Source of the DNA: Candidatus Coprenecus stercorigallinarum
GTDB taxonomy: Bacteria; Bacteroidota; Bacteroidia; Bacteroidales; UBA932
DNA length: 64,000 bases
Assembly (NCBI GenBank): GCA_018711305.1
Contig: DVIL01000048.1
Coordinates: forward strand, 1-64,000
Direction: 5' to 3'
Translations under genes and position numbers: made by a program
In this document: in pieces, positions 27,273-37,688 of the stretch
How the letters are laid out: each line of letters opens with the position of its first letter
Numbering within the stretch: the first letter of the stretch is position 1
Notes under the pieces: generated by a model
Told to the model about the DNA's origin: nothing
The model's input: the letters and a program-made list of their open reading frames with translations, nothing else
Database searches by the model: none

Positions 27273-28059
27273 CAGCCGAGAGGTCGGAGAACTTGACAAT
27301 ACCCCTCTTGGATGCACGGATAAAGTTGAGGATATTGTCTCTCTCTATGCAGGGAGGAACTTCACGCTCCACCTCGATGCAGGCATCGCTGCGGTTGAGT
27401 CCGCTGTTGTAGATAATGCGGTATATCTCGCGGATGCGGTCTATCTGCTCATTGGTAAACCCGCGACGACGGAGTCCCACATTGTTGAGTCCGCAGAAAG
27501 ACAGCGGCGCACGTCCGGCCAGTGCGTATGGAGGAACATCCTTTCCGATGAGCGAGCCGCCCTGAATCATTGCATGCATGCCTATATGAGTGAACTGGTG
27601 GGCAAGAGAACCGCCTCCAATGATGGCCCAGTCATCCACGTCTGTCTCTCCTGCCAGACCTACATAACTTGTCTGGATCACATGATTTCCTATCCGGCAG
27701 TCATGCGCCACATGGGCATAGGACATAATCAGGCAGTTATCCCCGATCTTTGTGAGCATCTTGCCGCTGGCCGCCGTTCCGCGGTTGACCGTGGCGCACT
27801 CGCGGATGACCGTATTGTCGCCTATCTCCACCCAGGAAACCTCTCCCGAGAATTTCATATCCTGAGGAATGGCACCTATTACGGCTCCGGGGAAAATCTT
27901 ACATCCCTTTCCTATTTTTACATAATCGAAAATCGTCACATGGGGACCTATCACGCAGCCCTCCCCTATCTCCACATTCTCCGCGATAAAGCAGTAGGGT
28001 CCTATCTCCACGTTCGCGGCAATCTTGGCGTTGGGGTGCACAGATGAGAATTGCATCAT
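27265..28059 (-). CDS. lpxA: Acyl-ACP:UDP-GlcNAc O-acyltransferase
   Basis: 264 residues. Left-handed beta helix from hexapeptide repeats (VHPNAKIAANVEIGPYCFIA), the active-site region NRGTAASGKMLTKIGDNCLI with AHVAHDCRIGNHVI carrying the catalytic His, and a helical C-terminus (LRRRGFTNEQIDRIREIYRI). It catalyses the first step of lipid A synthesis. The gene starts 7 bases after lpxC and overlaps the WbqC-like gene. Confidence 0.95.
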   Translation of the reverse strand: MMQFSSVHPNAKIAANVEIGPYCFIAENVEIGEGCVIGPHVTIFDYVKIGKGCKIFPGAVIGAIPQDMKFSGEVSWVEIGDNTVIRECATVNRGTAASGKMLTKIGDNCLIMSYAHVAHDCRIGNHVIQTSYVGLAGETDVDDWAIIGGGSLAHQFTHIGMHAMIQGGSLIGKDVPPYALAGRAPLSFCGLNNVGLRRRGFTNEQIDRIREIYRIIYNSGLNRSDACIEVEREVPPCIERDNILNFIRASKRGIVKFSDLSADE

Positions 28060-28066
28060 ACTATTT

Positions 28067-28993
28067 CTATTGATTTATTTCTTTCTTAATCATTTCTCTC
28101 ACAATCCGTGCCACAGTCGTATTGATCTTGTGGCCGGACTTGTCAGCCGTAATCTTTCCTTTGATACGGTAGCCTATCAGGGAAAAGTCCCCGATCAGAT
28201 CCAGGAGCTTATGACGGGCACACTCATCCGGAAAATGCAGCTTCACATTGTCCAGATATCCGTCCGGAAGCCGGTCTACCTTTTCCACATTGAAAAGGGC
28301 GGCCATACGCGCAAGATCCTCCTCCGGCACCGGATGTTCTACGATCACCACGGCATTCTCCAGGTCCCCTCCCTTGATCAGATTGTTCCTGAAAAGGAAT
28401 TCAAGTTCGTGAAAAAACACAAAAGTCCTGCACGGTGCAACCTCGGCCGCATAGTCGGTACCTTCGTCATAATGGACCTTCTGCACTCCGAGGACATGGG
28501 AGTTGAAATCTATGGTCAGATCCACTGAGAACCCGTTATCCGGTTCGATGACAATCTCGGATCCGCTGCTTTCATCCCGATAGGATATCTTTTCCTTTAT
28601 TTCATAATAGGTACGAGGGGCATCCTGCTCCACAAGCCCGTCTGCACCGAAAGCCTGTACGTACGGCAGGGCGCTGCCGTCCAGGATGGGAGCTTCGGGG
28701 GCATTAAGTGTCACGAGTGCGTTGTCCACACCCATGCCGGAAAATGCCGAAAGCAGGTGTTCTATCGTAGAAATACGGATATCACCCTTTTCCAGGGTAG
28801 TACCCCGCTGGGTAGTTGTCACGTAATCGGCGACTGCCCCGATAACGGCATCCGGACCGAGATCCTCCCTGTGGAAAAGTATTCCGGTTCCGGCAGGCGC
28901 CGGCGATATCCTCATTGTCACTTTCAGGCCGGAATGCAGGCCCTTCCCTTCAAATATATAGTCGCGTTTGAGTGTTTTCTGATTTTCAGACAT
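28067..28993 (-). CDS. lpxC: UDP-3-O-acyl-GlcNAc deacetylase, without the usual FabZ domain
   Basis: 308 residues. LpxC motifs: YIFEGKGLHSG, STIEHLLSAFSGMGVDNALV with a zinc His, CRTFVFFHELEFLF, and ECARHKLLDLIGDFSLIG with the other zinc ligands and the catalytic His. In most Bacteroidetes LpxC is fused to a C-terminal FabZ dehydratase, giving about 460 residues. Here the protein stops after the linker-like GHKINTTVARIVREMIKKE and the lpxA start follows seven bases later, so no fabZ fits. Reaction: deacetylation committing to lipid A. Confidence 0.93.
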   Translation of the reverse strand: MSENQKTLKRDYIFEGKGLHSGLKVTMRISPAPAGTGILFHREDLGPDAVIGAVADYVTTTQRGTTLEKGDIRISTIEHLLSAFSGMGVDNALVTLNAPEAPILDGSALPYVQAFGADGLVEQDAPRTYYEIKEKISYRDESSGSEIVIEPDNGFSVDLTIDFNSHVLGVQKVHYDEGTDYAAEVAPCRTFVFFHELEFLFRNNLIKGGDLENAVVIVEHPVPEEDLARMAALFNVEKVDRLPDGYLDNVKLHFPDECARHKLLDLIGDFSLIGYRIKGKITADKSGHKINTTVARIVREMIKKEINQ

Positions 28994-29016
28994 AGATTGA
29001 AAATGGTTACTGGTTA

Positions 29017-30006
29017 CTATTTCCTTCCGCTCCTGCGGAACTTGGCGTAAGCCCTCATATACTCCATATGCTCGAAGGCGGGACTGCCGATATATGCCTT
29101 GTCCTCCTCCTTGATATCGCTCATAATCCCGGCCTGTGCCGCGAGCTTTGTCTTGTCCGCGATATGAAGATGTCCTGCTATACCCACCTGGCCACCGAAC
29201 ATGCAGGAACGCCCGATCTTTGTGGATCCGGCTATTCCGGTCTGGGCCGCGATGACGGTATTGGAACCTATCACCACATTGTGGGCCACCTGTATGAGAT
29301 TGTCGAGTTTCACACCTTTCTCTATAAGGGTCGTACCCATGGTCGAGCGGTCGATTACAGTATTGGCCCCTATTTCACAGTCATCCTCAATGGTTACTAT
29401 GCCCGTCTGAGGTATCTTCTTGTATGAGCCGTCCGCCGTGGGCGCAAAGCCGAAACCGTCCGAACCTATTACCGCATTTGCCTGGATTATGCAGTTGTTG
29501 CCGATCTTGCACCCTCTGTAGATCCTGACACCGGGATATATGATGCAGTTTTCGCCTATAGTCACTCCGTCACCGATATACACCTGAGGGTATATCTGGG
29601 TTCCACGGCCGATGGCCGCCTTTTTCCCTACATAGGCATGGGGGCCGACATAGACCCCTTTGCCGAGCCTGGCTGACCATGCGACATGGGCCGACCATGC
29701 CCTGCCCCTGCGGCGCTCCGCCTTCAGGATATTGAGCAGGTCGAGAAGGGACGCCACAGCCTCGTAGGCATTATCCACCTTTATGAGTGTGGAAGATACT
29801 TCCCCCTTCGGTTCGAATGACTTGTTTATCAGTATGATACTTGCCTTACAGGTATACAGATAATGCTCGTACTTGGGATTTGCCAGAAAACAGAGAGTCC
29901 CGGGTTTTCCTGATTCTATACGCGCAACGGACGATACCTTCACATCAGGATCGCCGACAATATCTCCACCGAGATGCTCCGCTATTACTTTTGCACTTAC
30001 CTCCAT
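29017..30006 (-). CDS. lpxD: UDP-3-O-acylglucosamine N-acyltransferase
   Basis: 329 residues. The N-terminal uridine-binding domain ([34 protein letters not shown]) precedes a long hexapeptide beta helix with the conserved [20 protein letters not shown] and [20 protein letters not shown] (catalytic His). It adds the second acyl chain in lipid A synthesis. It is first in lpxD-lpxC-lpxA-wbqC, divergent from rimP-nusA-infB. Confidence 0.95.
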   Translation of the reverse strand: MEVSAKVIAEHLGGDIVGDPDVKVSSVARIESGKPGTLCFLANPKYEHYLYTCKASIILINKSFEPKGEVSSTLIKVDNAYEAVASLLDLLNILKAERRRGRAWSAHVAWSARLGKGVYVGPHAYVGKKAAIGRGTQIYPQVYIGDGVTIGENCIIYPGVRIYRGCKIGNNCIIQANAVIGSDGFGFAPTADGSYKKIPQTGIVTIEDDCEIGANTVIDRSTMGTTLIEKGVKLDNLIQVAHNVVIGSNTVIAAQTGIAGSTKIGRSCMFGGQVGIAGHLHIADKTKLAAQAGIMSDIKEEDKAYIGSPAFEHMEYMRAYAKFRRSGRK

Positions 30007-30063
30007 GATAAGGTTTCAAAATTTAATGCTATTATAAAGAATTGTGCAAAGAAAACACTTTTT

Positions 30064-30095
30064 TTTGGAATATATGCACAAATCCCTTATTTTTG
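30064..30095 (+). promoter_or_regulatory. Promoter of rimP-nusA-infB
   Basis: TTTG (30064-30067), 20 bases, perfect TATTTTTG (30088-30095). The best textbook match in the window. Confidence 0.8.
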
Positions 30096-30114
30096 TGCGG
30101 ATTTAGGAAAGAGG

Positions 30115-30140
30115 AAAGGGACGGCGAGTCCCTTTCGTTT
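30115..30140 (+). promoter_or_regulatory. Leader hairpin ahead of rimP-nusA-infB
   Basis: AAAGGGAC-GGCGA-GTCCCTTT forms an 8-bp perfect stem in the untranslated leader, followed by CGTTTTAT. It could act as an attenuator or NusA-sensitive pause site, in keeping with autoregulation known for nusA operons elsewhere. The regulatory role is inferred. Confidence 0.55.
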
Positions 30141-30169
30141 TATCTGCAACTCACTTAAATTACATCCGG

Positions 30170-30439
30170 ATGATTGAAAAGCACACCATAGAACAGATTT
30201 CCGAGAAATACATGGAAGAGCACGGGCTCGTATTGGTCGATGTCAAGGTCAACAAAGCCAACAACATCAAGGTATTCTTCAGAGCGACAGGAAGACCTGC
30301 CTGCATAGACGACTGCGTGGGCCTGAGCCGGCATATCGAAGCCGGTCTGGACAGAGACAAGGAAGATTTCTCGCTGATGGTAAGCTCCGCCGGGGACGAA
30401 GGGACGGATACGGATATTGACGACGACAATAATAATTAA
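30170..30439 (+). CDS. rimP: Short RimP: N-terminal domain only, acidic tail
   Basis: 89 residues. The N-terminal alpha/beta domain of the 30S maturation factor RimP is clear (LVLVDVKVNKANNIKVFFRA, CIDDCVGLSRHIEAGLD, DFSLMVSSAG). Normal RimP has about 150 residues. Here, straight after VSSAG, where the C-terminal SH3-like domain should start, the chain changes to an acidic run (GDEGTDTDIDDDNNN) and stops. NusA follows 9 bases later, leaving no room for the missing part. The frame is intact, so this is either a lineage-specific short RimP or a deletion product. Confidence 0.82.
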   Translation: MIEKHTIEQISEKYMEEHGLVLVDVKVNKANNIKVFFRATGRPACIDDCVGLSRHIEAGLDRDKEDFSLMVSSAGDEGTDTDIDDDNNN

Positions 30440-30448
30440 TAATACAAT

Positions 30449-31681
30449 ATGGAAGTTAACCTGATCAGTACGTTTGCCGAATTCAAGGAACTGAAGAATA
30501 TCGACAGACCTACCATGATGAGCGTGCTGGAAGACATTTTCCGCACCCAGCTGATTAAGATGTACGGCTCGGCCGACAATTTCGACATCATCATCAACAT
30601 CGACAAGGGCGACCTCGAGATATGGAGAAACCGGGAGGTGGTGGAGAAGGTGGAGGATCCCAACACCCAGATATCCCTCGAGGAAGTACACAAGATCGAT
30701 CCCTCCTATGAGCTCGGGGAGGACTTTCCCGAAGAGGTCAGACTATCCGACTTCGGACGCAGGGGAATCCTCAACCTGCGCCAGAACCTTCAGGGCCGCA
30801 TAGCCGACATCGAGAAGGCCAACCTGTACAACAAATACAAGGACCGTATCCACGAAATACTTGTAGGAGAAGTCTATCAGGTATGGAAGAAAGAAGTGCT
30901 CGTAATGGACGAGGACGGTAACGAGCTGGTACTCCCCAAGACCGAGCAGATACCCTCCGACTATTTCAAGAAGGGCGAGACCGTCAAGGCCGTCATCGAA
31001 AATGTGGAGATGCGCAACAACTCCCCTGTAATAACCCTCTCGAGGACATCGCCTGCATTCCTCGAAAGGCTTTTCGAGCAGGAAGTTCCGGAGATTTTCG
31101 ACGGACTGATCACGATCAAGAAAGTCGTGCGCATTCCCGGCGAAAGGGCCAAGGTTGCAGTAGAGTCCTACGATGAGCGCATTGACCCTGTCGGAGCATG
31201 CGTGGGCGTAAAAGGCTCCCGTATCCACAGCATCGTCCGTGAACTGAGGAACGAGAACATCGATATCATCAACTGGACATCCAACACCCAACTCCTGATA
31301 CAGAGAGCCCTGAGCCCTGCCAAGATTTCCTCCATGTCCATCGATGAGGAGACCAGGCACATCAGGGTAAACCTCAAGCCTTCCGAAGTGTCACTGGCCA
31401 TCGGCAAGGGCGGAAACAACATCAAGCTGGCAGGCCAGCTGGCAGGATACGAGATAGACGTCTTCCGCGAAAGCGAGCAGGGAGAAGAGGAAGAGGACGT
31501 GATGCTCAGTGAGTTCAACGATGAGATCGAGCAGTGGATAATCGACGCCCTTAAAGGTATCGGATGCGATACGGCCAAGAGCGTGCTGGCACTGCCTGTA
31601 GAAGAAATATGCCACAGGGCCGACCTCGACGAGGAGACGGTCAACGAGGTACAGCGAATTCTCAGAGCAGAGTTCGAATAA
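30449..31681 (+). CDS. nusA: Transcription termination/antitermination factor NusA
   Basis: 410 residues, a usual length for Bacteroidetes. Order: N-terminal RNA polymerase-binding domain (FAEFKELKNIDRPTMMSVLE), S1 domain (ILVGEVYQVWKKEVLVMDE), KH1 (ERAKVAVESYDERIDPVGAC, VGVKGSRI) and KH2 (EVSLAIGKGGNNIKLAGQLA), then a short helix-hairpin-helix-like tail (ALKGIGCDTAKSVLALPVEE). Second gene of the rimP-nusA-infB operon. Confidence 0.96.
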   Translation: MEVNLISTFAEFKELKNIDRPTMMSVLEDIFRTQLIKMYGSADNFDIIINIDKGDLEIWRNREVVEKVEDPNTQISLEEVHKIDPSYELGEDFPEEVRLSDFGRRGILNLRQNLQGRIADIEKANLYNKYKDRIHEILVGEVYQVWKKEVLVMDEDGNELVLPKTEQIPSDYFKKGETVKAVIENVEMRNNSPVITLSRTSPAFLERLFEQEVPEIFDGLITIKKVVRIPGERAKVAVESYDERIDPVGACVGVKGSRIHSIVRELRNENIDIINWTSNTQLLIQRALSPAKISSMSIDEETRHIRVNLKPSEVSLAIGKGGNNIKLAGQLAGYEIDVFRESEQGEEEEDVMLSEFNDEIEQWIIDALKGIGCDTAKSVLALPVEEICHRADLDEETVNEVQRILRAEFE

Positions 31682-31716
31682 CAGTCAACTGGAGTTATTA
31701 ACTAAACAGACAATAT

Positions 31717-34605
31717 ATGGCGGGACAAGAAAAAATCAGAATCAACAAAGTACTTAAAGAGTTCAATATCGGATTAGGGACATTGGTGGAATTCCTCAAC
31801 AAGAAAGGATTTGAGGTAGTGGCAAGCCCGGGAGCGCAGATCAGCGAGGAGGAATACAACCTCGTGAAGAAAGAGTATGCCAAGGATCAGCTTCTGAAGG
31901 ACGAGTCCAAGAAAATAGCCATCAAGGTCAAGGAAATCACAAAGAAAGAAGGTTCCAGACAGGAGCAAGAGGAAGAGCAGTTCGGAGATGAGGTCATCAT
32001 CAAGACCACGACTATCGATCATCCCTCCACACCCGAGCCCGCCATCACGGAGAAGAAGAACGACAGTCCTCAGAACAATGAAGCTCCCCAGCCTCAGGTA
32101 AAACAGCCTGTTGTTGTAGCCGAAGCTGAAACCAAAGCGGCAGTTCCGGAGCCCGCTCCGGAGCCGGAACCGGTTGCGACAGCAGCTCCTGCACCGGAGC
32201 CTGTCAAAGAGACTCCGGCAACAGCTACTGCAAGCTCAACCGCAACCGCTGCGGCAGAGAGCGTAGAAAACAATTCCGGACTCAAGATTGTCGGCAAAAT
32301 GGACCTTAACCGGAAGCCTGAGAAAAAACCGGCACCTGCCCCGGCACCGCAGCCGCAGCAGCCCCAGCCTGCAGCAAGGCCAAACAATCAGCCCAAGCGC
32401 GAACCCGAGCCACAGCCGGAGCAAAGGACCGAGCCGGAGCACATAGCAACAAGGGTAGAGAAACTGGCCGGCCCCGTCATAAGCGGCAAGATAGACCTCT
32501 CCGCTTTCGAGAAGAAACACGGTTCCGGAAACGACAAGAGCGGACACCGAAAACGCGAACGCATCATGAAAGGCCAGAGTGAAAAAGTGGACATCACAAA
32601 AGCCGATGCCGGAAACCAGAAAAACCGCAGGAAAGACAACGGCGGAGACTCCGGAAAGAAAAAGAACCGCAAGGAAAAACCCAAGCCCGTACGTGTGGAA
32701 ATCGATGAGGACCAGATCCAGAAGCAGATCAAGGAGACCTACGCCCGCATGACGGAGGGCAAGGGCAAGACCAAGAGTTCCAAGCACAAGAGAGAAAAAC
32801 GCGAGATGATCTCCCAGAAGATGGAGGAAGCCCGCGAAATGGAACAGCTTGAGAGCAAAATCCTCAAAATGACCGAATTCGTCACAGTGAACGACCTTGC
32901 CGTAATGATGAGCCTGCCTGTGACAAAGGTCATCGAAGCCTGCATGAACTTAGGTCTTATGGTATCCATCAACCAGCGCCTGGATGCAGACGCACTTGTA
33001 CTCGTTGCAGAGGAATTCGGTTACGAAGTGCAGTTTGTGACAGCCGATGCCGAAGACGAGATTCAGGAAGAGACGGACGATCCCGCAGACCTCGTGGAAC
33101 GCCCGCCCATCATCACGGTCATGGGCCATGTCGACCACGGAAAGACTTCCCTGCTGGACTACATACGCAAGTCCAACGTCATAGCGGGAGAAGCCGGCGG
33201 CATCACCCAGCACATCGGAGCCTACAACGTACAGCTCGCCGACGGACGCAGGATCACTTTCCTTGACACCCCGGGTCACGAGGCATTTACCGCCATGCGC
33301 GCCAGGGGAGCCAAGATCACCGACCTCGTCATCATCATTGTAGCCGCAGATGATGCGATCATGCCCCAGACAATAGAGGCAATCAACCACGCACAGGCAG
33401 CCGGAGTTCCCATGGTTTTTGCCATCAACAAGATAGACAAGCCCGGCGCCAACCCTGACCGCATACGCGAACAGCTCGCGAACATGAACATCCTGGTAGA
33501 AGACTGGGGCGGCAAATACCAGTGCCAGGAGATCTCCGCCAAGAAGGGAACCAACGTGGACAAACTCCTCGAGAAAGTCCTTCTGGAAGCAGACCTGCTC
33601 GAACTGAAGGCCAATCCCAAGCGCCGCGCAAAAGGTACCATCATAGAATCGTCCCTTGACAAGGGCCGCGGCTATCTCGCTACTGTACTTGTCCAGAACG
33701 GCACCCTCCACGTAGGAGACATCATGCTCAGCGGAAGCTACTACGGCAGAGTAAAGGCAATGTTCAACGAAAGAGGCCAGAAGGTAGACGAGGCCGACCC
33801 CTCCACTCCTGTATCTGTCCTCGGACTCAATGGAGCTCCGACAGCCGGAGAGGTATTCAATGTCATGGAAGACGAGCGTGAAGCCAAGGACCTGGCGAAC
33901 AAGCGGGAACAGCTCCTGCGCATCCAGGGATTGAGAACCCAGAAACATATTACCCTCGAGGAAATCGGACGCCGCATCGCCATCGGAAACTTCCAGGAGC
34001 TCAACATCATCGTCAAGGGAGACGTGGACGGTTCAATCGAAGCTCTCTCCGACTCCCTCATCAAGCTATCCACTGAGGAAATCCACGTAGACGTGATACA
34101 CAAAGCGGTAGGAGCCATATCCGAATCGGACGTACTGCTGGCCGCCGCATCCAATGCCATCATCATCGGTTTCCAGGTGCGCCCTTCAGTCAATGCCCGC
34201 AAACTGGCTGAAAAGGAGGGAATCGAAATCCGTCTCTACTCTGTCATCTACGACGCCATCAACGAGGTCAAGAGCGGTATAGAAGGTATGCTCGCTCCTG
34301 AGGAGAAAGAGGAAGTCACAGCTACAGCGGAAGTACGCGAGACCTTCAAGATATCCAAGGTCGGCACCATCGCCGGCTGTATGGTCAAGGAGGGCAAGAT
34401 CTCACGCAGTTCCAAGGTACGTGTCATCCGCGACGGCATCGTCGTCTACACCGGAGTCCTCGGCTCACTCAAGAGGTTCAAGGACGATGTCAAGGAGGTT
34501 GCTGCAGGACTCGACTGCGGCCTCAACATAGAAGGCTTCAATGATATCAAGATCGGAGATACCATCGAGGCATACCAGATTGTTGAGATCAAGCGCAAAC
34601 TGTAA
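31717..34605 (+). CDS. infB: Translation initiation factor IF-2
   Basis: 962 residues. An IF2_N motif at the start ([20 protein letters not shown]) is followed by a long low-complexity Pro/Glu/Ala/Lys stretch (about residues 105-370). Then comes the GTPase core with GHVDHGKTS (G1), DTPGHEAF (G3), [11 protein letters not shown] (G4) and SAKKGTNVD (G5), and domains II-IV. It delivers initiator tRNA. It starts 35 bases after nusA. Confidence 0.97.
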   Translation: MAGQEKIRINKVLKEFNIGLGTLVEFLNKKGFEVVASPGAQISEEEYNLVKKEYAKDQLLKDESKKIAIKVKEITKKEGSRQEQEEEQFGDEVIIKTTTIDHPSTPEPAITEKKNDSPQNNEAPQPQVKQPVVVAEAETKAAVPEPAPEPEPVATAAPAPEPVKETPATATASSTATAAAESVENNSGLKIVGKMDLNRKPEKKPAPAPAPQPQQPQPAARPNNQPKREPEPQPEQRTEPEHIATRVEKLAGPVISGKIDLSAFEKKHGSGNDKSGHRKRERIMKGQSEKVDITKADAGNQKNRRKDNGGDSGKKKNRKEKPKPVRVEIDEDQIQKQIKETYARMTEGKGKTKSSKHKREKREMISQKMEEAREMEQLESKILKMTEFVTVNDLAVMMSLPVTKVIEACMNLGLMVSINQRLDADALVLVAEEFGYEVQFVTADAEDEIQEETDDPADLVERPPIITVMGHVDHGKTSLLDYIRKSNVIAGEAGGITQHIGAYNVQLADGRRITFLDTPGHEAFTAMRARGAKITDLVIIIVAADDAIMPQTIEAINHAQAAGVPMVFAINKIDKPGANPDRIREQLANMNILVEDWGGKYQCQEISAKKGTNVDKLLEKVLLEADLLELKANPKRRAKGTIIESSLDKGRGYLATVLVQNGTLHVGDIMLSGSYYGRVKAMFNERGQKVDEADPSTPVSVLGLNGAPTAGEVFNVMEDEREAKDLANKREQLLRIQGLRTQKHITLEEIGRRIAIGNFQELNIIVKGDVDGSIEALSDSLIKLSTEEIHVDVIHKAVGAISESDVLLAAASNAIIIGFQVRPSVNARKLAEKEGIEIRLYSVIYDAINEVKSGIEGMLAPEEKEEVTATAEVRETFKISKVGTIAGCMVKEGKISRSSKVRVIRDGIVVYTGVLGSLKRFKDDVKEVAAGLDCGLNIEGFNDIKIGDTIEAYQIVEIKRKL

Positions 34606-34614
34606 AACAGGGCA

Positions 34615-34971
34615 GTGAACATACTGCTGATCATACTGGGAGGAATATCCTTAGGACTCGGCATCCTCGGGATGTTCCTCCCTGTCATTCCGACCACCCC
34701 ATTCCTGCTGCTGACAGCATGGTGCTGGTTCAAAGGCTCTCCGAAACTGTACGGACGACTCATGTCGCATCCTAAAGCAGGTCCCTACATACGCGATTTC
34801 CGGGAGCACAGAAGCATTTCCCGCCGTGTGAAAGCGGTCTCCATATCCACCCTTTGGCTGACAGTTGCAATAAGCATCGCCGCTGTCAGCCTGCTGTGGC
34901 TACGCATCCTGCTTGCTGTCATTGCCGCTGGCGTCACCTGGCACATTCTTTCCTTCAAAACGAAAAAGTGA
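34615..34971 (+). CDS. DUF454 (YbaN-type) small membrane protein
   Basis: 118 residues from a GTG codon 9 bases after infB. The family core is obvious: LGLGILGMFLPVIPTTPFLL then LTAWCWFKGSPKLY, followed by MSHPKAGPYIRDFREHRSIS. Two or three membrane helices are present (N-terminal pair and SIAAVSLLWLRILLAVIAAG). DUF454 proteins are inner-membrane proteins of unknown function. A broken second copy lies at 36561-36816, on the far side of the MATE gene. Confidence 0.87.
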   Translation: MNILLIILGGISLGLGILGMFLPVIPTTPFLLLTAWCWFKGSPKLYGRLMSHPKAGPYIRDFREHRSISRRVKAVSISTLWLTVAISIAAVSLLWLRILLAVIAAGVTWHILSFKTKK

Positions 34972-35030
34972 ATTTGGTTATTCGGATATTTTGGCCCAAT
35001 TTAGCGCATTCAAACAGAATTTGAGATTCT

Positions 35031-36374
35031 ATGCAGCGTGATGCTATCGATTTTGGAACAGTAAACATTCCGTCCCTTTTCGGTAAGTATTTCGTTACCA
35101 CATTATTGGGAATGGTAAGCATGTCGGCGGTCACAGCCATCGACGGTATTTTCATAGGCCATGGTGTAGGCAGCGACGGCATTGCCGCCGTAAACATCTG
35201 CGTACCTGTATGGATGATATTCACCGGTCTCGGTCTGATGGCCGGAGCCGGAAGTTCGGTAGTTGCTTCCATACACCTGGCGCGGGGCAAGATAAAGGCC
35301 GCACGGCTCAATGTCACCCAGGCCATTCTCTTTGTCACGGTCATTGCAGTTATGGTTGCAGGTCTCATTATGGCATTTCCGGAGAAGACTGCCCTCATCC
35401 TCGGATCTTCAGAGCACCTTAAACCACTGGTACTGGACTACCTGCTGTGGATAGTCCCCGCCCTTCCCTTCCAGATGTGGCTGTCCGTATCGCTCTTCAT
35501 CATCCGCCTGGACGGTGCGCCCCAGTATGCCATGTGGTGCTCGGTCATCACTGCGATAATCAATACCATACTCGACTGGCTGTTCATCTTCCCGCTCGAC
35601 ATGGGTGTCAAGGGTGCGGCCATAGCCACCGGTATCAGCATAGTCGTAGGAGGGTGCATGGGCATCGGATACCTGCTGCTACGGGCCAGAACCGTACGCC
35701 TCATCAAATTGAAACTCAGCCGGAAAAGCATGCGCCTTAGTCTCCGAAACATCGGATACCAGTGCAAGATCGGCTCCCCTGCCCTGCTCGGTGAAGCCAC
35801 CATAGCCGTACTCATGTTCATGGGCAACCAGGTCTTCATGCGCTACCTCGGTGACGACGGTGTAGGTGCCTTCGGCGTAGCCTGCTACTACACCCCCTTC
35901 GTATTCATGTTCGGCAATGCCGTAGCCCAGTCGGCCCAGCCCATAGTCAGCTTCAACTACGGAGCCGGCAAGATGGACCGCGTATTCTCTGTAAGCCGCC
36001 TGTCGATAATCACCGCCGTACTCTGCGGTTTCGTCGGCATGATGCTCTTCGTACTCCTGCCCGGTCCCCTCGTAGGACTGTTCATCGGCCAGGAAGGCAA
36101 CGCCGCCCGTATCGCCATCGAGGGCCTGCCCCTCTTCGCCCTCGGCTACATATTCTACGTCACCAACGTGGCCTCCATCGGCCTCCTGCAGAGCCTCGAA
36201 AAGATGAAGCCCGCCATGCTCTTCGCCTGCCTCAGAGGACTGATATTCCTAGTCCCCAGCTTCATCATCATGCCCCGCCTCCTCGGCAACGCCGGCATCT
36301 GGCTCGCAATGGCCGTCTCCGAGCTGCTGACCACCGCCTCCATCGCCATCTACTATATCTGCCGCCGCAGATAG
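35031..36374 (+). CDS. MATE family multidrug/metabolite exporter
   Basis: 447 residues with about 12 membrane helices. MATE features: FVTTLLGMVSMSAVTAIDGI, then FIGHGVGSDGIAAVNI near the N-terminus, SLFIIRLDGAPQYAMWCSVI, and AQSAQPIVSFNYGAGKMDRV in the second half. It is a cation-coupled antiporter in the inner membrane; substrate unknown. Confidence 0.92.
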   Translation: MQRDAIDFGTVNIPSLFGKYFVTTLLGMVSMSAVTAIDGIFIGHGVGSDGIAAVNICVPVWMIFTGLGLMAGAGSSVVASIHLARGKIKAARLNVTQAILFVTVIAVMVAGLIMAFPEKTALILGSSEHLKPLVLDYLLWIVPALPFQMWLSVSLFIIRLDGAPQYAMWCSVITAIINTILDWLFIFPLDMGVKGAAIATGISIVVGGCMGIGYLLLRARTVRLIKLKLSRKSMRLSLRNIGYQCKIGSPALLGEATIAVLMFMGNQVFMRYLGDDGVGAFGVACYYTPFVFMFGNAVAQSAQPIVSFNYGAGKMDRVFSVSRLSIITAVLCGFVGMMLFVLLPGPLVGLFIGQEGNAARIAIEGLPLFALGYIFYVTNVASIGLLQSLEKMKPAMLFACLRGLIFLVPSFIIMPRLLGNAGIWLAMAVSELLTTASIAIYYICRRR

Positions 36375-36560
36375 GCAATGTCCGGCACACGCTCTTGAGA
36401 AGTGCAATTTCAAACCATTTTTGCCCAAACACCGCTCCGCTACCTGAGGACTACCTCCAATACAGAGAGGACACCGGAATGACTGCACGTATCGGAAACA
36501 CCAGGGACGGCATCGTGCACCATCCGGCAATATTCTGCCGCTGTGGTGGTTCGGCCTCAT

Positions 36561-36816
36561 AACCATAATAGGCGCCGCACACTGGGACTGGGTGTGGCCG
36601 GAATGTTCCTGCCCGTACTGCCGACCACCCCGTTCCTGCTGCTGTACGCATGGTGCCGGACGAAAGGCTCGCCGCGGCCGCACCCTGACTGATGTCGCAT
36701 CCCAAGTTCAGACCCTGTATCAAGGACTTTCAGAAGCACAAATGCCTCTCCCGCAGGGTCAAGGTTGTCTCTATAGCGACCTTTCGGCCGAGGATAACCT
36801 TCAGCACGCAGTTTGA
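36561..36816 (+). pseudogene. Broken second copy of the DUF454 gene
   Basis: One frame reads [20 protein letters not shown] then [15 protein letters not shown] and a stop; a second frame continues [32 protein letters not shown]. Both match successive parts of the intact DUF454 protein encoded at 34615. The copy lacks a start region and has a frameshift in the middle. Confidence 0.8.
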
Positions 36817-36976
36817 TTCTGCACATTAAAGATCTCGGGCATGGCGTTGGACGGATAGTCTATCGGTCATGAAAGCAGCCGAGAAAGTGCCGACAAAAGA
36901 GGCGTTTCTTCGGCACATTCGGTACCAGCTGATGTGCGACCCAGTCCGTAGACCCTTCTCACGGCACTCTTCCTCC

Positions 36977-37250
36977 CATTCCACAACGGCAGCAATTGCC
37001 ACAATCCGGTGCCGGTGTTGCAGCCCCTCTCACTGCTACCCCCTCTACAAGCCGCTCCGGAACCGATTCTCCATACGAACCCATTCCACCCATTCCACAA
37101 CGGCAGCGATTACCGCAATCCGGTGCCGGTGTGGAAAGACCCTCTCACTGCTACCCCCTCTACAAGCCGCTCCGGAACGGATTCTCCATGCGAACCCATT
37201 CCACCCATTCTTCAACGGCAGCAATTGCCGCGATCCGGTGCAGGTGTGGA
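36977..37250. repeat. Tandem array (114/115-bp period) with three 40-nt palindromes
   Basis: Units start at 36977, 37091 and 37206 (the last partial). Each carries a 40-nt imperfect palindrome: 36981-37020, 37095-37134 and 37210-37249, with arms CCACAACGGCA and TGCCGGTGTGG in the middle copy. The spacer is near-identical in copies 1 and 2 (CTCACTGCTACCCCCTC, GCCGCTCCGGAAC). Confidence 0.9.
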
Positions 37251-37632
37251 AAGCAGTCGTGAGGTGGTCGTGACTCAGGCACTCGCGTTTGATCGACTTG
37301 CCCACATGTGACCATGTATGTAAACTCATATGCTGTCATTTTGCAATGTCCAGCACGCAATTCAAATCTATTTCACTAATTTTCAAATATATACATTTAA
37401 CAATTCTGCTGGACACAGCATATTCCGCCCCAAAACCGCCATTCAGTCCCACTTCTACCCAAGTCCAGCAGACGCCTTTTTCTATAACACCTGATTATCA
37501 AGCATTTCTCTAAGCGCTCTCTGCTGGACTCATAGAGCCCAATGACCGTTTTAGGTTATGACTATCCGCAAAAATACCCCCAAACCGAAAGAAACCTCTC
37601 CTAAAACCACTTTCACCGAAAGTCTACCCTGA

Positions 37633-37688
37633 ACTCCTTCCGAAGGAGTCGCGTTTCCCCGGCATTTCCCCACTCCTTCCGAAGGAGT
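37633..37688. repeat. Two copies of a 17-nt palindrome
   Basis: ACTCCTTC-C-GAAGGAGT occurs at 37633-37649 and 37672-37688, 39 bases apart. Each is a perfect 8-bp stem; they could be protein-binding sites or small hairpins. No gene is close by. Confidence 0.8.
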
